Part shown: positions 47,702-56,343 of the stretch, in pieces
How positions within the stretch are numbered: the first letter of the stretch is position 1
Layout of the letters: every line of letters begins with the position of its first letter
Notes under the pieces: generated by a model
What the model was told of the DNA's origin: nothing
What the model saw: only the letters and a program-made list of their open reading frames with translations
The model's database searches: none
Origin: Streptomyces griseoluteus
Lineage (GTDB): Bacteria > Actinomycetota > Actinomycetes > Streptomycetales > Streptomycetaceae
NCBI GenBank assembly: GCA_000717735.1
Contig: JOBE01000038.1
Coordinates: 68,410-132,409 of the forward strand
DNA length: 64,000 nt
Direction: 5' to 3'
Made by a program: the position numbers and the translations under genes

Positions 47702-48169
47702 CTACGCGAGCCGGGAGGGCTGCCGCTCGTCCGTTTCGGTCCCTGGACCGGGGGCGCCGGGATCCGTCCCGGTGTTCCGGGGGACCAGGATCCGCTGGGA
47801 GATGAGGTAGGTGAACGGGATGGCGACGACCGCCGCGACGAGTGGCGCGATCCTGTCGTCCATTCCGGCCCAGGTGACGAGCGCGTACAGACCGACGCTC
47901 TGCACCAGGTAGTTGGTGACGTTGGTGAGGGGGAAGAGGGCGAACTTCTTCCAGGTCGGGCGGGTGCGGTAGGTGAAGTAGGTGTTGAGGAAGAAGGAGC
48001 CGATCATGCTGAGGAGGAAGGCGAGGGAGTACGCGGCGAAGTACGGCATCCAGGGGTGGAGCAGCAGGTAACACCCGAAGAAGGTGCCGGTGTTGACGCC
48101 GCCGACCAGGGCGAAGCGGAGGATCTCGGCGAACCGTGCGCGCCTCGGCGTGCGAGGGCCGTCTCCCAT
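47702..48169 (-). CDS. GtrA-family membrane protein
   Basis: A 155-aa protein with four membrane helices: FALVGGVNTGTFFGCYLLL, FAAYSLAFLLSMIGSFFLN, the tract LTNVTNYLVQSVGLYALVT and APLVAAVVAIPFTYLISQRI. The FNTYFTYR-type loop (here LNTYFTYRTRPTWKKF) is the GtrA signature. GtrA proteins are proposed to flip polyprenyl-phosphate-linked sugars. ATG at 48169 overlaps the preceding glycosyltransferase stop by one base (TGATG), so the two are coupled like the GtrAB modules of other bacteria. Confidence 0.9.
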   Translation of the reverse strand: MGDGPRTPRRARFAEILRFALVGGVNTGTFFGCYLLLHPWMPYFAAYSLAFLLSMIGSFFLNTYFTYRTRPTWKKFALFPLTNVTNYLVQSVGLYALVTWAGMDDRIAPLVAAVVAIPFTYLISQRILVPRNTGTDPGAPGPGTETDERQPSRLA

Positions 48170-49164
48170 CAGTGCTCCCGCTCGGTGGCCGGGACGCGGA
48201 TCCGCTCGGCGGCGGCGCGTTCGGCGGCCCCGCGTCCGAAGGAGCGGTGGGTCTCCTTCACCAGGAAGTGCGGCCGGCGTTTGGTCTCGTAGTAGATGCG
48301 GCCGATGTACTCCCCGATCAGGCCCAGCATCACCATCTGCACGCCCCCGAGACCCACGATGATCGCGACCAGGGTGACGTATCCGGGGGCGGTGACGCCC
48401 TGGCTGAGGGCGGCGGCGGCCACCCAGACGGCGTAGACGGCGGCGAGGCCGGTGAGCATCATCCCGAGCCAGAGGGCGATGCGCAGCGGACGGTTGTTGA
48501 AGGAGATCAGCCCGTCCATGCCGTAGTTGACCAGCGAGCTGAACTTCCACTTCGTCTCACCGCCTTCGCGTGCGGCGTTCTGGTAGTCGAAGGTGACGGT
48601 GTCGAAGCCGATCCAGGAGAAGAGCCCCTTGGAGAAGCGGTTGTACTCCGGCAGCGAGAGCAGGGCGTCGACGGCGGGGCGGGACAGGAGCCGGAAGTCG
48701 CCGACGCCGTCGGTGAGTTCCACGTCGACCCAGCGGTTGACGGCCCGGTAGTACACGCGGCTGAGCGCGGAGCGGAGCTTCTTGTCCCCTTCGCGGGTCC
48801 GGCGCGCCATGACCTGGTCGTGGCCCTGGTGGTGCAGGTCGAGCATGCGCGCGAGGAGCTCGGGCGGGTGCTGGAGGTCTGCGTCCATGATGACGACGGC
48901 GTCACCGGTGGACTTGCGGAGGCCGGCGAGCATGGCGGCCTCCTTGCCGAAGTTGCGGCTGAAGGAGGCGTACTGGGTCCGGTGCGGGTGCCGGGCGGCG
49001 ATGGCGCGGAGCTTGTCAAGCGTTCCGTCGGAGCTGCCGTCGTCGACGTAGCAGATCTCGTAGCCGACCGGCAGGGAGTCGAGCACCTGACGCATCCGGG
49101 CGTCGAAGCGCTCGACGACGTCCTCCTCGTTGAAGCAGGGGACGACGACGGAAAGCCTGGTCAT
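48169..49164 (-). CDS. GtrB-like polyprenyl-phosphate glycosyltransferase (GT2)
   Basis: A 331-aa GT2 enzyme that would load a sugar onto a polyprenyl phosphate. LSVVVPCFNEEDVVERF, the YVDDGSSDGTL nucleotide site, VIMDADLQHPPEL (DxD-type) and GVGDFRLLSRPAVDALL are classic for the DPM1/GtrB group. Two C-terminal helices (LRIALWLGMMLTGLAAVYA and the YVTLVAIIVGLGGVQMVML stretch) anchor it. ATG at 49164. With the downstream GtrA gene and the divergent DUF6056-like gene it forms a three-part lipid-linked glycosylation set. Confidence 0.92.
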   Translation of the reverse strand: MTRLSVVVPCFNEEDVVERFDARMRQVLDSLPVGYEICYVDDGSSDGTLDKLRAIAARHPHRTQYASFSRNFGKEAAMLAGLRKSTGDAVVIMDADLQHPPELLARMLDLHHQGHDQVMARRTREGDKKLRSALSRVYYRAVNRWVDVELTDGVGDFRLLSRPAVDALLSLPEYNRFSKGLFSWIGFDTVTFDYQNAAREGGETKWKFSSLVNYGMDGLISFNNRPLRIALWLGMMLTGLAAVYAVWVAAAALSQGVTAPGYVTLVAIIVGLGGVQMVMLGLIGEYIGRIYYETKRRPHFLVKETHRSFGRGAAERAAAERIRVPATEREH

Positions 49165-49324
49165 GAACGGTCACTCCAGAGGGATGGGCGAGAGTACGTC
49201 CTGAGGGACCGCCACCGAACTCTCCTTCGAGCAGCGCGGCCAGGGTACGGAGCGGCGGTGACCGCCCGGCGTCTCCCGAGTGACCACCCCCGGTCGGCAT
49301 GTCGTCCATGCAGCAAAGCATGCG

Positions 49325-49348
49325 TGCCAGATATTGATATACCTGGCA
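49325..49348. promoter_or_regulatory. AT-rich palindrome between divergent gtrB and DUF6056 genes
   Basis: TGCCAG, twelve bases (ATATTGATATAC), CTGGCA: perfect 6-bp arms around an AT-only core, in a 242-bp gap between divergent starts. The surrounding 60 bp are markedly AT-rich for this genome. Likely an operator or promoter core; no regulator is identified. Confidence 0.5.
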
Positions 49349-49406
49349 TTTTTACACCATTTGTCACCCATAGGGACGACACCTCGGGCCGGCGGGAGCG
49401 ATCACG

Positions 49407-50954
49407 GTGAGCAGTACGACCATCTCGGAACGCGGTGACGCACGGAGACCGGGGGACGGCGAGGACGCCGACACCGCCGACGGGGGCCGGCTGCGCCGGG
49501 CGCTCGGCGGGGTCGCCCTCGTCGTCGGCGCCGGCACCGGGGCGCTGCTCGCGGTCGGCGCCTTCCTCGGCTTCTTCGTGCGCCCCACGTCGGACGACTG
49601 GTGTGCCCTCTGGAAGAGCCGGGACATGGGCGTCCTCGGCATCACCGCGGACTTCTACCGCACCCAGAACGGGCGTGTCACCAACGCCTTCCTGACCGGT
49701 CTGCTCTACTCCGACGACATGCGCGGGCCGAAACTGCTGCCCGCCCTCCTCGTGGTCGCGCTCGGCGTCGGCCTGTTCCTCCTCGCCCGGGAGGTGCTGC
49801 GCGCCCTGCGACTGCCGCTCCCGGTGGTGGCGACCGCGGCGGCGGTCCTGATGCTCGAAGCGCTGCTGTTCTTCGCCGGTACGCGCGCGTACCAGGTCCT
49901 GCTCTGGGCGCCGGCCACGATCTCCCACACCGTGCCGAGCGTGATCGGCCTCTGGACCGTGCTCGGCGCCGTCTGGGCCGCGCGTCGCGGTGTGCGGTGG
50001 GCCAGGAGCGCGGCGGTGGTCTCGGTGTTCGTGATCGGGGCGGCGGTCGGCATGCTGAGCGAACCGTTCGCCCTGGTGGCCGGGGTGGTCGCGGTCACCG
50101 TGGGCGTCCTCTGTCTGCCCCGGTTCGGCTGGGCGCGGGACCGGTACGTGTCCACCTGGTGCGCGGCGGCCTGCCTCGGGCTCCTCTGCGGCCTCGTCCT
50201 CCTCTACACCTCACCGGGCGCGCGCTGGCGCCGTGCTCAGCGTCCGCAGGAGCATCTGTCGGCCGAGGGGATCGGGGAAGCGCTCCGCGACTGGTGTCGC
50301 CTCTGGCTGACGGTCGGCGGCCAGTGGGCCTATCTGGGAGCCGTCGCCGTCGGCGTGCTGCTCGGCCTGGCGCTCGCCGCCGCCGGCCCCCGCCGGGCCG
50401 GGAGCGCCCGGCGCCGCCCCACGGGCCTCCCCCCGCACTCCGTGTTCCGCCTCGCCGTGCTCCTGCCGCTGCCGCTGATCGGCCTCGCCTCCCTGGCCGT
50501 CGTCTTCGGACTGCGCAGCGGCTACGGAGACGGTGGCTGGTCGTACGGCCGCGCCTGGGTGAGCTTCCTCCTGCCGCTGCTGCTCGCCCTCTGCGCGTAC
50601 GGGGCGTGGGGCGGCCACCTTCTCGGACGGCGCCTCCTGGCCCCCGCGAGCCCCCGCCCCGCCGGGCGCGTCGCCGTCCTCGTGGCGGTCGGCGCGGTCG
50701 CCGTCGGCAGCACGGCAGCCCTGGTGCGGCCGGTGTACGACCTGACCACGAGCACGGTGGTGCGCGCCGTCGCCTGGGACCGCCAGGACGCCCGCATCCG
50801 GGAGGAGGCGGCGGCGGGTGCCCGCGAGGTCGCGTACCAGCCGCTCCTCATCGGGCTTCTCACCGAACCGCTCTTCGCGTCCTCGTACGAGCGGGACTGG
50901 GCGGCGCGGTGCACGGCCACGTACTACGGCGTGGACCGCATCCACCGGCCCTGA
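49407..50954 (+). CDS. polytopic GT-C-like glycosyltransferase (DUF6056 type)
   Basis: A 515-aa membrane protein with about 10-11 helices. The first extracytoplasmic loop has RPTSDDWCALWKSRDMG (an acidic DDxC site) followed by FYRTQNGRVTNAFL, the DD...NGR pattern I associate with DUF6056-type GT-C proteins. These are thought to transfer a sugar from a polyprenyl carrier to a surface acceptor. GTG at 49407. It is divergent from the gtrB/gtrA pair, which would supply its lipid-linked sugar, and convergent with galE across a shared terminator. Confidence 0.7.
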   Translation: MSSTTISERGDARRPGDGEDADTADGGRLRRALGGVALVVGAGTGALLAVGAFLGFFVRPTSDDWCALWKSRDMGVLGITADFYRTQNGRVTNAFLTGLLYSDDMRGPKLLPALLVVALGVGLFLLAREVLRALRLPLPVVATAAAVLMLEALLFFAGTRAYQVLLWAPATISHTVPSVIGLWTVLGAVWAARRGVRWARSAAVVSVFVIGAAVGMLSEPFALVAGVVAVTVGVLCLPRFGWARDRYVSTWCAAACLGLLCGLVLLYTSPGARWRRAQRPQEHLSAEGIGEALRDWCRLWLTVGGQWAYLGAVAVGVLLGLALAAAGPRRAGSARRRPTGLPPHSVFRLAVLLPLPLIGLASLAVVFGLRSGYGDGGWSYGRAWVSFLLPLLLALCAYGAWGGHLLGRRLLAPASPRPAGRVAVLVAVGAVAVGSTAALVRPVYDLTTSTVVRAVAWDRQDARIREEAAAGAREVAYQPLLIGLLTEPLFASSYERDWAARCTATYYGVDRIHRP

Positions 50955-50973
50955 GACCCGCGGACACGCGAAA

Positions 50974-51003
50974 GCGGGGCGCCCCGGACCCGGGGCACCC
51001 CGC
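50974..51003. terminator. bidirectional terminator between DUF6056-like gene and galE
   Basis: GCGGGG and GCCCCG pair with CGGGGC and CCCCGC in a long stem with single mismatches, between two convergent stops 62 bp apart. Confidence 0.8.
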
Positions 51004-51016
51004 CTCAAGAAGAACG

Positions 51017-52009
51017 TCAGACGCCCGCGCGGACCGCGCGGTTCGCGCCCCAGCCCTCCCAGGCCGAGCTGATCATGGTGCGGACGTCGTGCTGCGCCTT
51101 CCAGCCCAGCTCGGACTCGATGCGCTCCGCCGACGCCACCACACGCGCCGGGTCGCCCGGGCGGCGCGGGGTGACCACGGGCTCGACGCTGTGCCCGGTG
51201 ATCTCGTTGATCAGGTCGACCATCTCGCGCACCGACACGCCCTCGCCGCGCCCGATGTTGAGGGTCAGCGTGGCGGTCTCGCCGGCCTCGCCCGCCGCGG
51301 CGAGCGCACGGGCCGCGGCCAGGTGCGCGTCCGCGATGTCGGCGACGTGGATGTAGTCGCGGATGCAGGTGCCGTCCGGCGTCGGGTAGTCGTCACCGAA
51401 GATGCGCGGGGACTCGCCGGCGTCGAGACGCTCGAAGACCATCGGCACCAGGTTGAAGACGCCGGTGTCGGCGAGCTCCGGGGCCGCCGCGCCCGCCACG
51501 TTGAAGTAGCGCAGGCAGGCCGTGGACAGGCCGTGGGCCTTGCCGACGGCGCGCGCCATCCACTCGCCGACGAGCTTGGTCTCGCCGTACGGGCTGAGGG
51601 GCAGGCACTCGGTGTCCTCGGTGACGAGGTCCACGTCGGGCATGCCGTAGACGGAGGCGGAGGAGGAGAAGAGGAAGCTCTTCACGCCCGCGGAGGCCGC
51701 CGCGTCGAGGATGGTCTGGAGACCCGTCACGTTCTCGTGGTAGTAGAACAGCGGCTTCTCGACGGACTCGCCGACCTGCTTCTTGCCGGCCAGGTGGACG
51801 ATGCCCTTGATCTGGTGCTCGCGCAGCACGCGGTCGAGGAACGCGCGGTCGAGGACCGTGCCCTCCTCGAGGACGATGCCCTCGGGAAGACGCGCCGGGT
51901 TGCCGGTGCTGAGGTCGTCGACCACGACGACGTGCTCGCCGCCCTCGGTCATTGCTTTGACGACGTGGGAACCGATGTAACCGGCGCCGCCGGTGATGAG
52001 CCAGGTCAT
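51017..52009 (-). CDS. galE: UDP-glucose 4-epimerase
   Basis: A 330-aa extended short-chain dehydrogenase that interconverts UDP-glucose and UDP-galactose. WLITGGAGYIGSHVVKAM is the NAD-binding glycine motif, FSSSASVYGMPD the catalytic serine region, LSPYGETKLVGEWM the YxxxK pair, and RIFGDDYPTPDGTCIRDYIH the sugar-binding segment. ATG at 52009 lies 6 nt after TACACT. It probably supplies UDP-galactose to the adjoining surface-glycan genes. Confidence 0.95.
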   Translation of the reverse strand: MTWLITGGAGYIGSHVVKAMTEGGEHVVVVDDLSTGNPARLPEGIVLEEGTVLDRAFLDRVLREHQIKGIVHLAGKKQVGESVEKPLFYYHENVTGLQTILDAAASAGVKSFLFSSSASVYGMPDVDLVTEDTECLPLSPYGETKLVGEWMARAVGKAHGLSTACLRYFNVAGAAAPELADTGVFNLVPMVFERLDAGESPRIFGDDYPTPDGTCIRDYIHVADIADAHLAAARALAAAGEAGETATLTLNIGRGEGVSVREMVDLINEITGHSVEPVVTPRRPGDPARVVASAERIESELGWKAQHDVRTMISSAWEGWGANRAVRAGV

Positions 52010-52015
52010 TCCGAC

Positions 52016-52021
52016 AGTGTA
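52016..52021 (-). promoter_or_regulatory. -10 box for leaderless galE transcript
   Basis: TACACT lies exactly 6 nt before the galE ATG; no ribosome-binding site precedes that ATG. Confidence 0.55.
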
Positions 52022-52074
52022 GCCACAGCCTCCGGGCCCTCCCGGAGGCCTGGAAGTGGCCCCGGACACGCCGA

Positions 52075-52106
52075 AGCCCCGCCCTGACGGGTGGTCGGGC
52101 GGGGCT
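52075..52106 (-). terminator. terminator of the glycosyltransferase operon
   Basis: AGCCCCGCCC and GGGCGGGGCT form a 10-bp perfect stem with a 12-nt loop. A second stem, CCTCCGG/CCGGAGG, follows at 52029-52048. Confidence 0.8.
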
Positions 52107-52117
52107 CGTGCGTCACA

Positions 52118-52205
52118 GGGGTCTAGCGCCTCTCGTTGGGATCATGCCGGGCTCGCGGGGGTCTGGCACCGCACCCTGATCCGGCCTGATCCAAACGAAA
52201 GACCC
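52118..52205. repeat. interspersed palindromic repeat between GT4 stop and terminator
   Basis: The forward-strand left arm TCTCGTTGGGATCATGCCGG and the reverse complement of the right arm TTTCGTTTGGATCAGGCCGG match at 16 of 20 bases, so the element can fold into one hairpin. The right arm is shared base for base with the segment at the 3' end of rsmE (6018-6126). The element begins at the stop codon of the GT4 gene and ends 12 bp from a terminator. Confidence 0.7.
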
Positions 52206-53359
52206 TAGCGCTCGATCTCCTCGAACGCCGCCTCCCACTGGTCGAGGACGTGCGGCAGCGCCAGGTGCGCGACGTGCTCGCGCCCGGCCCTGCCGTACCG
52301 CTGACGCATGTCGGCGTCGTCCATCAGCTCACCGAGCGCGGCGGCGAGCCCCGGCACGTCGGCCGGCGGCACCAGGGTGCCGGAGACGCCGTCCGCGACG
52401 AGCTCCCGGACACCGCCGGAGACGTCGAAGCTCACACACGGCACACCACAGGCGGCGGCCTCGGCCAGCGCCATCGGGCGGCCCTCGCGCTCACTGCTGA
52501 TCGCGACGACGGACAGCTCGCGGTAGGCGGCGGCCATGTCCTGCGCCGTGCCCCGGAAGACGACCTGCTCGGCGACGCCGAGGTCCTCGGCGCGCATCCG
52601 GAGCTCGCCCTCCAGCGGGCCCTCGCCGAAGAGGTGCAGCTCCCAGCCGTCGCGGCCCTTGTGCGCCTGGGCGAAGGCCTCGATCATCCGGTCGTACCGC
52701 TTGATCGGGTCGAGCCGGCCGACCGCGCCGATCTTGCGGGTGTCGAGCGGGGCCAGTTCGTCCGGGAAGAACGGCAGCGGGTTCGGCATGACCCGCACGT
52801 TCGGCACGCGCTGGTTGACGAACTCGACGGCGTCGCCCTCGGAGAGCACCAGGGTCTGTTCGAGCGCCGGGTAGTGGCGCCGGATCAGGCCCAGGTTGGC
52901 GCTCCGTTTCGCCTGCGCGAAGGACTCGTGGTACTGCCCGATGCCCTTGAGGTGACGCCACTTCAGCGGCAGGACCCAGTCCACCGCCCACGGTGAGCCG
53001 AAGACGATGTAGCCGTCCTCGACCTCGGCCAGCTTCCGCTCGAACTCCGCCCGCGCGTTGTCGCGGTCGGTCCGGGCGCGTCGCGCGTCGGCGCGCCGGG
53101 CCAGGCTGATCCGGTCGCCGACCGTACGCACGGGCGGCTTGGGCTCGGAGGGCGCCGGGTAGAGCGTCGAGTGCCGGTACGCGCGCGTGGCGTTGTACGG
53201 GAAGGGCTCCGGGCTCGGCCGGATGCCGATCAGCTCGACGCGGTGGCCCCGCTCCCCCATGCCCTGGGCGAGGGTGTGCAGCACCCGCTGGGATCCGCCC
53301 ATCGAGTCGACGTCGATGCCGACGAAGAACACGTTGCGGACAGGGGATGCCTCAGTCAT
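52205..53359 (-). CDS. family 4 glycosyltransferase
   Basis: A 384-aa GT-B retaining glycosyltransferase. N-terminal: VFFVGIDVDSMGGSQRVLHT (the GG loop). C-terminal: IGAVGRLDPIKRYDRMIEAF, LHLFGEGPLEGELR and the EX7E-type block SSEREGRPMALAEAAACGVP. ATG at 53359 overlaps the stop of the preceding GT2-TagF gene by 8 bp. It resembles TarM/TagE-like or CpsF-like glycan glucosyltransferases. Likely decorates or extends the same wall polymer. Its stop abuts an interspersed repeat. Confidence 0.88.
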   Translation of the reverse strand: MTEASPVRNVFFVGIDVDSMGGSQRVLHTLAQGMGERGHRVELIGIRPSPEPFPYNATRAYRHSTLYPAPSEPKPPVRTVGDRISLARRADARRARTDRDNARAEFERKLAEVEDGYIVFGSPWAVDWVLPLKWRHLKGIGQYHESFAQAKRSANLGLIRRHYPALEQTLVLSEGDAVEFVNQRVPNVRVMPNPLPFFPDELAPLDTRKIGAVGRLDPIKRYDRMIEAFAQAHKGRDGWELHLFGEGPLEGELRMRAEDLGVAEQVVFRGTAQDMAAAYRELSVVAISSEREGRPMALAEAAACGVPCVSFDVSGGVRELVADGVSGTLVPPADVPGLAAALGELMDDADMRQRYGRAGREHVAHLALPHVLDQWEAAFEEIER

Positions 53360-56135
53360 GGGTGCCGCCTTCGAAAAAAGCATCGACCACCATCTTGCTG
53401 GCGTGGCCGGTCTCGTACGAGCAGAACATTTCCTGGAAGCGCGCGTACCGCTGGGCGTGGCGCTCCTGGGTGCCCTCGAGGTCCCGCACGGCGGCGGCGA
53501 GGTCCTCGGTGGTCGTCACCATCGGCCCCGGCGCGATCTCCTCGAGGTCGTAGTACGTGCCGCGGTCGCCGCCCTTGTACGCCTCGTAGTCGTCCGTGTA
53601 GAGGATTATCGGACGGCCGGTGTTGGCGTAGTCGAACATCAGCGACGAGTAGTCCGTGAGGACCGCGTCCGAGGCCAGCATCACGTCGTTGATGTCGGCG
53701 TAGGACGAGCCGTCGCGCAGGAAGTGACCCAGCTCCGGGGCGATCTTGAACCGGTCGTACGGGTGGGTCCGCACGACGATGATCCACTCGTCGGAAAGGT
53801 GCGGGGCCAGCGACTCGAAGTCCACGCGCACCGACTGGCCGGTGCGGCGGGCCGCGTCACGGAAGGTCGGTGCGTAGAGCAGCACCTTCTTGTCGGCCGG
53901 GATGTTCAGGGCCTCGCGGACGGCGGCGGCCCTGGCCTGCTGCTCGGGCTCGGCCCAGCGCACCAGCACGTCGTTGCGCGGGTAGCCGGAGCGGATCAGG
54001 TCGGCCGAGACCTCGAAGGCCGGGACGAAGGTCCGCTCGAACTCGGCGCTCGGGCAGACGAGCGCGTCCCAGCGGCCCACCGCGGAGCGGAAGCGCCCCT
54101 TCTCGATGTCCGACGCGCCGCGCAGCGAGGGCACGTCGAAGCCCATCGCCTTGAAGGTCTGGCCGTGCCAGGTCTGCAGGTACCGGGTGCCCTTCGGCTT
54201 CGGGTACAGGTACGGCAGGTTGTGCGAGTCGACCCAGTAGGTGGCGCGGGCCAGCGCACGTCCGTACGCGAAGCTTCCGCGCTTGACGAGGGTGACGTCC
54301 TCGGGGAAGGACGAGCGGTCGCCGGAGTACGCCCAGACCACGTCGATCGGGAGGTTGCGGCGCTTGAGCTCCTCGTAGATGTAGCGCGGGCTGTCCGCGT
54401 AGCCGCGGCCCTCCATCGCCTCGAACACGGCGAGGCTGCGCTTGCGCGGGAGCTTGGACACGGCGTCGTACGCGGTGGCCTTGCCCTCGTTGCCGACGAG
54501 GATCTTCCTGACCTTGCCGACCTTGCCCTTGGCCTTGCGGGCGTAGGGGCCGAGCGGTTCGAGGGACTTCAGGACACCGGACCGCTGCCAGGTCACCTCC
54601 AGGCGTCCGGCACCCTTCTGCTCCGCCTTGACGCGGAGGTGGTGGATGCCGAACGTGTGGTACGTGACGGTGGCGCGGAAGTCCGGCTGGTCGTGCTTCG
54701 CCAGCAGGATGTCCGTACGGCGGGCGCCGTCGCGCTCCAGGGAGACCACGGGGTGGCGTCGGGTCGCCACGCCCACCTTGCCGACGGGCACCTTGCGGAA
54801 GTCGAGCGCGGCCTTGGAGACGTACTGGCCCTCGCCCTCCGGGTGCAGGGTCAGCGGCACCGTGAGCGGCGTCTTGTGCGCGGCCAGCTTCACCGAGGCC
54901 TTGGTGCCCTCGGTGATCAGACCGGCCGGGTCGAACGTGCGGATCTCCAGGTGCAGGACCGGGCCCCGCATCGACACGGAGGTCAGCTCGTGGCGGATGC
55001 GGCCGGTGGCGAGCACCTGGTCGCGCATGTACCACTCGCTGATGTCCAGCTCGCTGCGGCTGGTGTCGTCGGCGGGGGCGACGGCGCCCCAGTAGGTGAC
55101 CTCGCCGTCCTCCGTCGTGAAGCGCGGGGCGAGCTGCGGCCGGCCCAGCTGGCGGGCGGCGACCTGGAGCTCGTCCAGGCGGCCGGTGCGCAGCAGGTGG
55201 ATGCAGATGCGCTCCTCGCGGGAGAGCCGGGCGTAGGTCTCGTCGGAGATCTCGTCCAGGTACGGGTTGACCACGTCGGCGAACTCGGCGACCCAGTCGG
55301 CGTCGCGGAACGGCAGGTCACCCAGGTACAGCCGGAAGTCGTGGCGGAGGAACTTGTAGTCCTTCTCCGGGCGCAGCTCCGCGCGGCCGTTCTCCTCGAA
55401 CCAGGTGTCGATGAGCCGGGCCACGCCGATGCGGTCCGCGACGTTCTGGATCTTGTGACGGCTGGAGGAGATGGAGACGCTCTCGGGCGCCAGACGCCAG
55501 GTGTAGACCGACCACGGGACGACGGCGAAGGTCTCCGCGAGCGAGAAGGCCTGCGCGGAGAACAGCTGGTCCTCGTAGTGGATGCCCTCGGGGAAGGTGA
55601 GCGCGTTGTCCCGGATGAAGGCGGTCCGGTAGAGCTTGTTCGTCGACAGGTGGTCGAAGAAGTACTCGGGGCGCTCGGCGATGCCGTTCACGACCCGCTT
55701 CTCGGTGAAGAGGTGCGGATACCAGAGGCCGGTGGTGTTCGACTCCTCGAAGAGGCGGGTCACCTCACCGGTGACGAAGTCGACGCCGGTCTCCTCGGCG
55801 ACGAGCATCAGGCTCTTGCACGCGTGCCGGGGCAGCTCGTCGTCGCTGTCGAGGAACATGACGTACGGCGCGCGCGCGACCTCGATGCCGCGGTTGCGGG
55901 GCGCGCTGCAGCCACCACTGTTCTGCTCCAGGCGTACGTAGCGCACGCGCGGGTCGGACGCCTCGAGGGCGCGCGCGACGCGCTCGGTGCCATCGGTCGA
56001 GCAGTCGTCGGCGATGATCACTTCGAGGTTGTTCAGGGTCTGGTCCAGAAGTGACCCAACCGCTCGCGGGAGCCGTTCCTCATCGTTGTAGACGATGACG
56101 ACGACGCTCACATCAGGGACGTCGCTAGTCGGCAT
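53352..56135 (-). CDS. fused GT2 glycosyltransferase and TagF-like polymerase
   Basis: 927 aa. Residues about 1-230 are a GT2 domain: VSVVVIVYNDEERLPRAVGS, IIADDCSTDGTERVARALEA, NSGGCSAPRNRGI and MFLDSDDE. Residues about 390-540 form a beta-rich linker. The C-terminal third is like CDP-glycerol glycerophosphotransferase (TagF/TarF): YLQTWHGQTFKAMGFDVP, SGYPRNDVL, LLYAPTFRD, SDAVLTDYSSLMFDYANTGR, the last being the family's DYSS motif. It would build a phospho-linked polymer such as a teichoic-acid-like chain. ATG at 56135. Confidence 0.88.
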   Translation of the reverse strand: MPTSDVPDVSVVVIVYNDEERLPRAVGSLLDQTLNNLEVIIADDCSTDGTERVARALEASDPRVRYVRLEQNSGGCSAPRNRGIEVARAPYVMFLDSDDELPRHACKSLMLVAEETGVDFVTGEVTRLFEESNTTGLWYPHLFTEKRVVNGIAERPEYFFDHLSTNKLYRTAFIRDNALTFPEGIHYEDQLFSAQAFSLAETFAVVPWSVYTWRLAPESVSISSSRHKIQNVADRIGVARLIDTWFEENGRAELRPEKDYKFLRHDFRLYLGDLPFRDADWVAEFADVVNPYLDEISDETYARLSREERICIHLLRTGRLDELQVAARQLGRPQLAPRFTTEDGEVTYWGAVAPADDTSRSELDISEWYMRDQVLATGRIRHELTSVSMRGPVLHLEIRTFDPAGLITEGTKASVKLAAHKTPLTVPLTLHPEGEGQYVSKAALDFRKVPVGKVGVATRRHPVVSLERDGARRTDILLAKHDQPDFRATVTYHTFGIHHLRVKAEQKGAGRLEVTWQRSGVLKSLEPLGPYARKAKGKVGKVRKILVGNEGKATAYDAVSKLPRKRSLAVFEAMEGRGYADSPRYIYEELKRRNLPIDVVWAYSGDRSSFPEDVTLVKRGSFAYGRALARATYWVDSHNLPYLYPKPKGTRYLQTWHGQTFKAMGFDVPSLRGASDIEKGRFRSAVGRWDALVCPSAEFERTFVPAFEVSADLIRSGYPRNDVLVRWAEPEQQARAAAVREALNIPADKKVLLYAPTFRDAARRTGQSVRVDFESLAPHLSDEWIIVVRTHPYDRFKIAPELGHFLRDGSSYADINDVMLASDAVLTDYSSLMFDYANTGRPIILYTDDYEAYKGGDRGTYYDLEEIAPGPMVTTTEDLAAAVRDLEGTQERHAQRYARFQEMFCSYETGHASKMVVDAFFEGGTHD

Positions 56136-56343
56136 CCAAGTCCTCTCACAAGTGCGGGCGGCAACATCTGGCACGCGTTCCGGCCAGGCGCGGCGCTGCC
56201 TGCGCCATGGTCGATGGCGCACTACTGCCTTCAGTGGTGAAGGGTGCCGCCCCGCGCGTTCCATGGGCGCCACCCGGCGACCGGAAAGATTACCCGGCAG
56301 GAGGAATTGTTCCATACCTGCTCTCCCGGACCTTCGGTGATGT

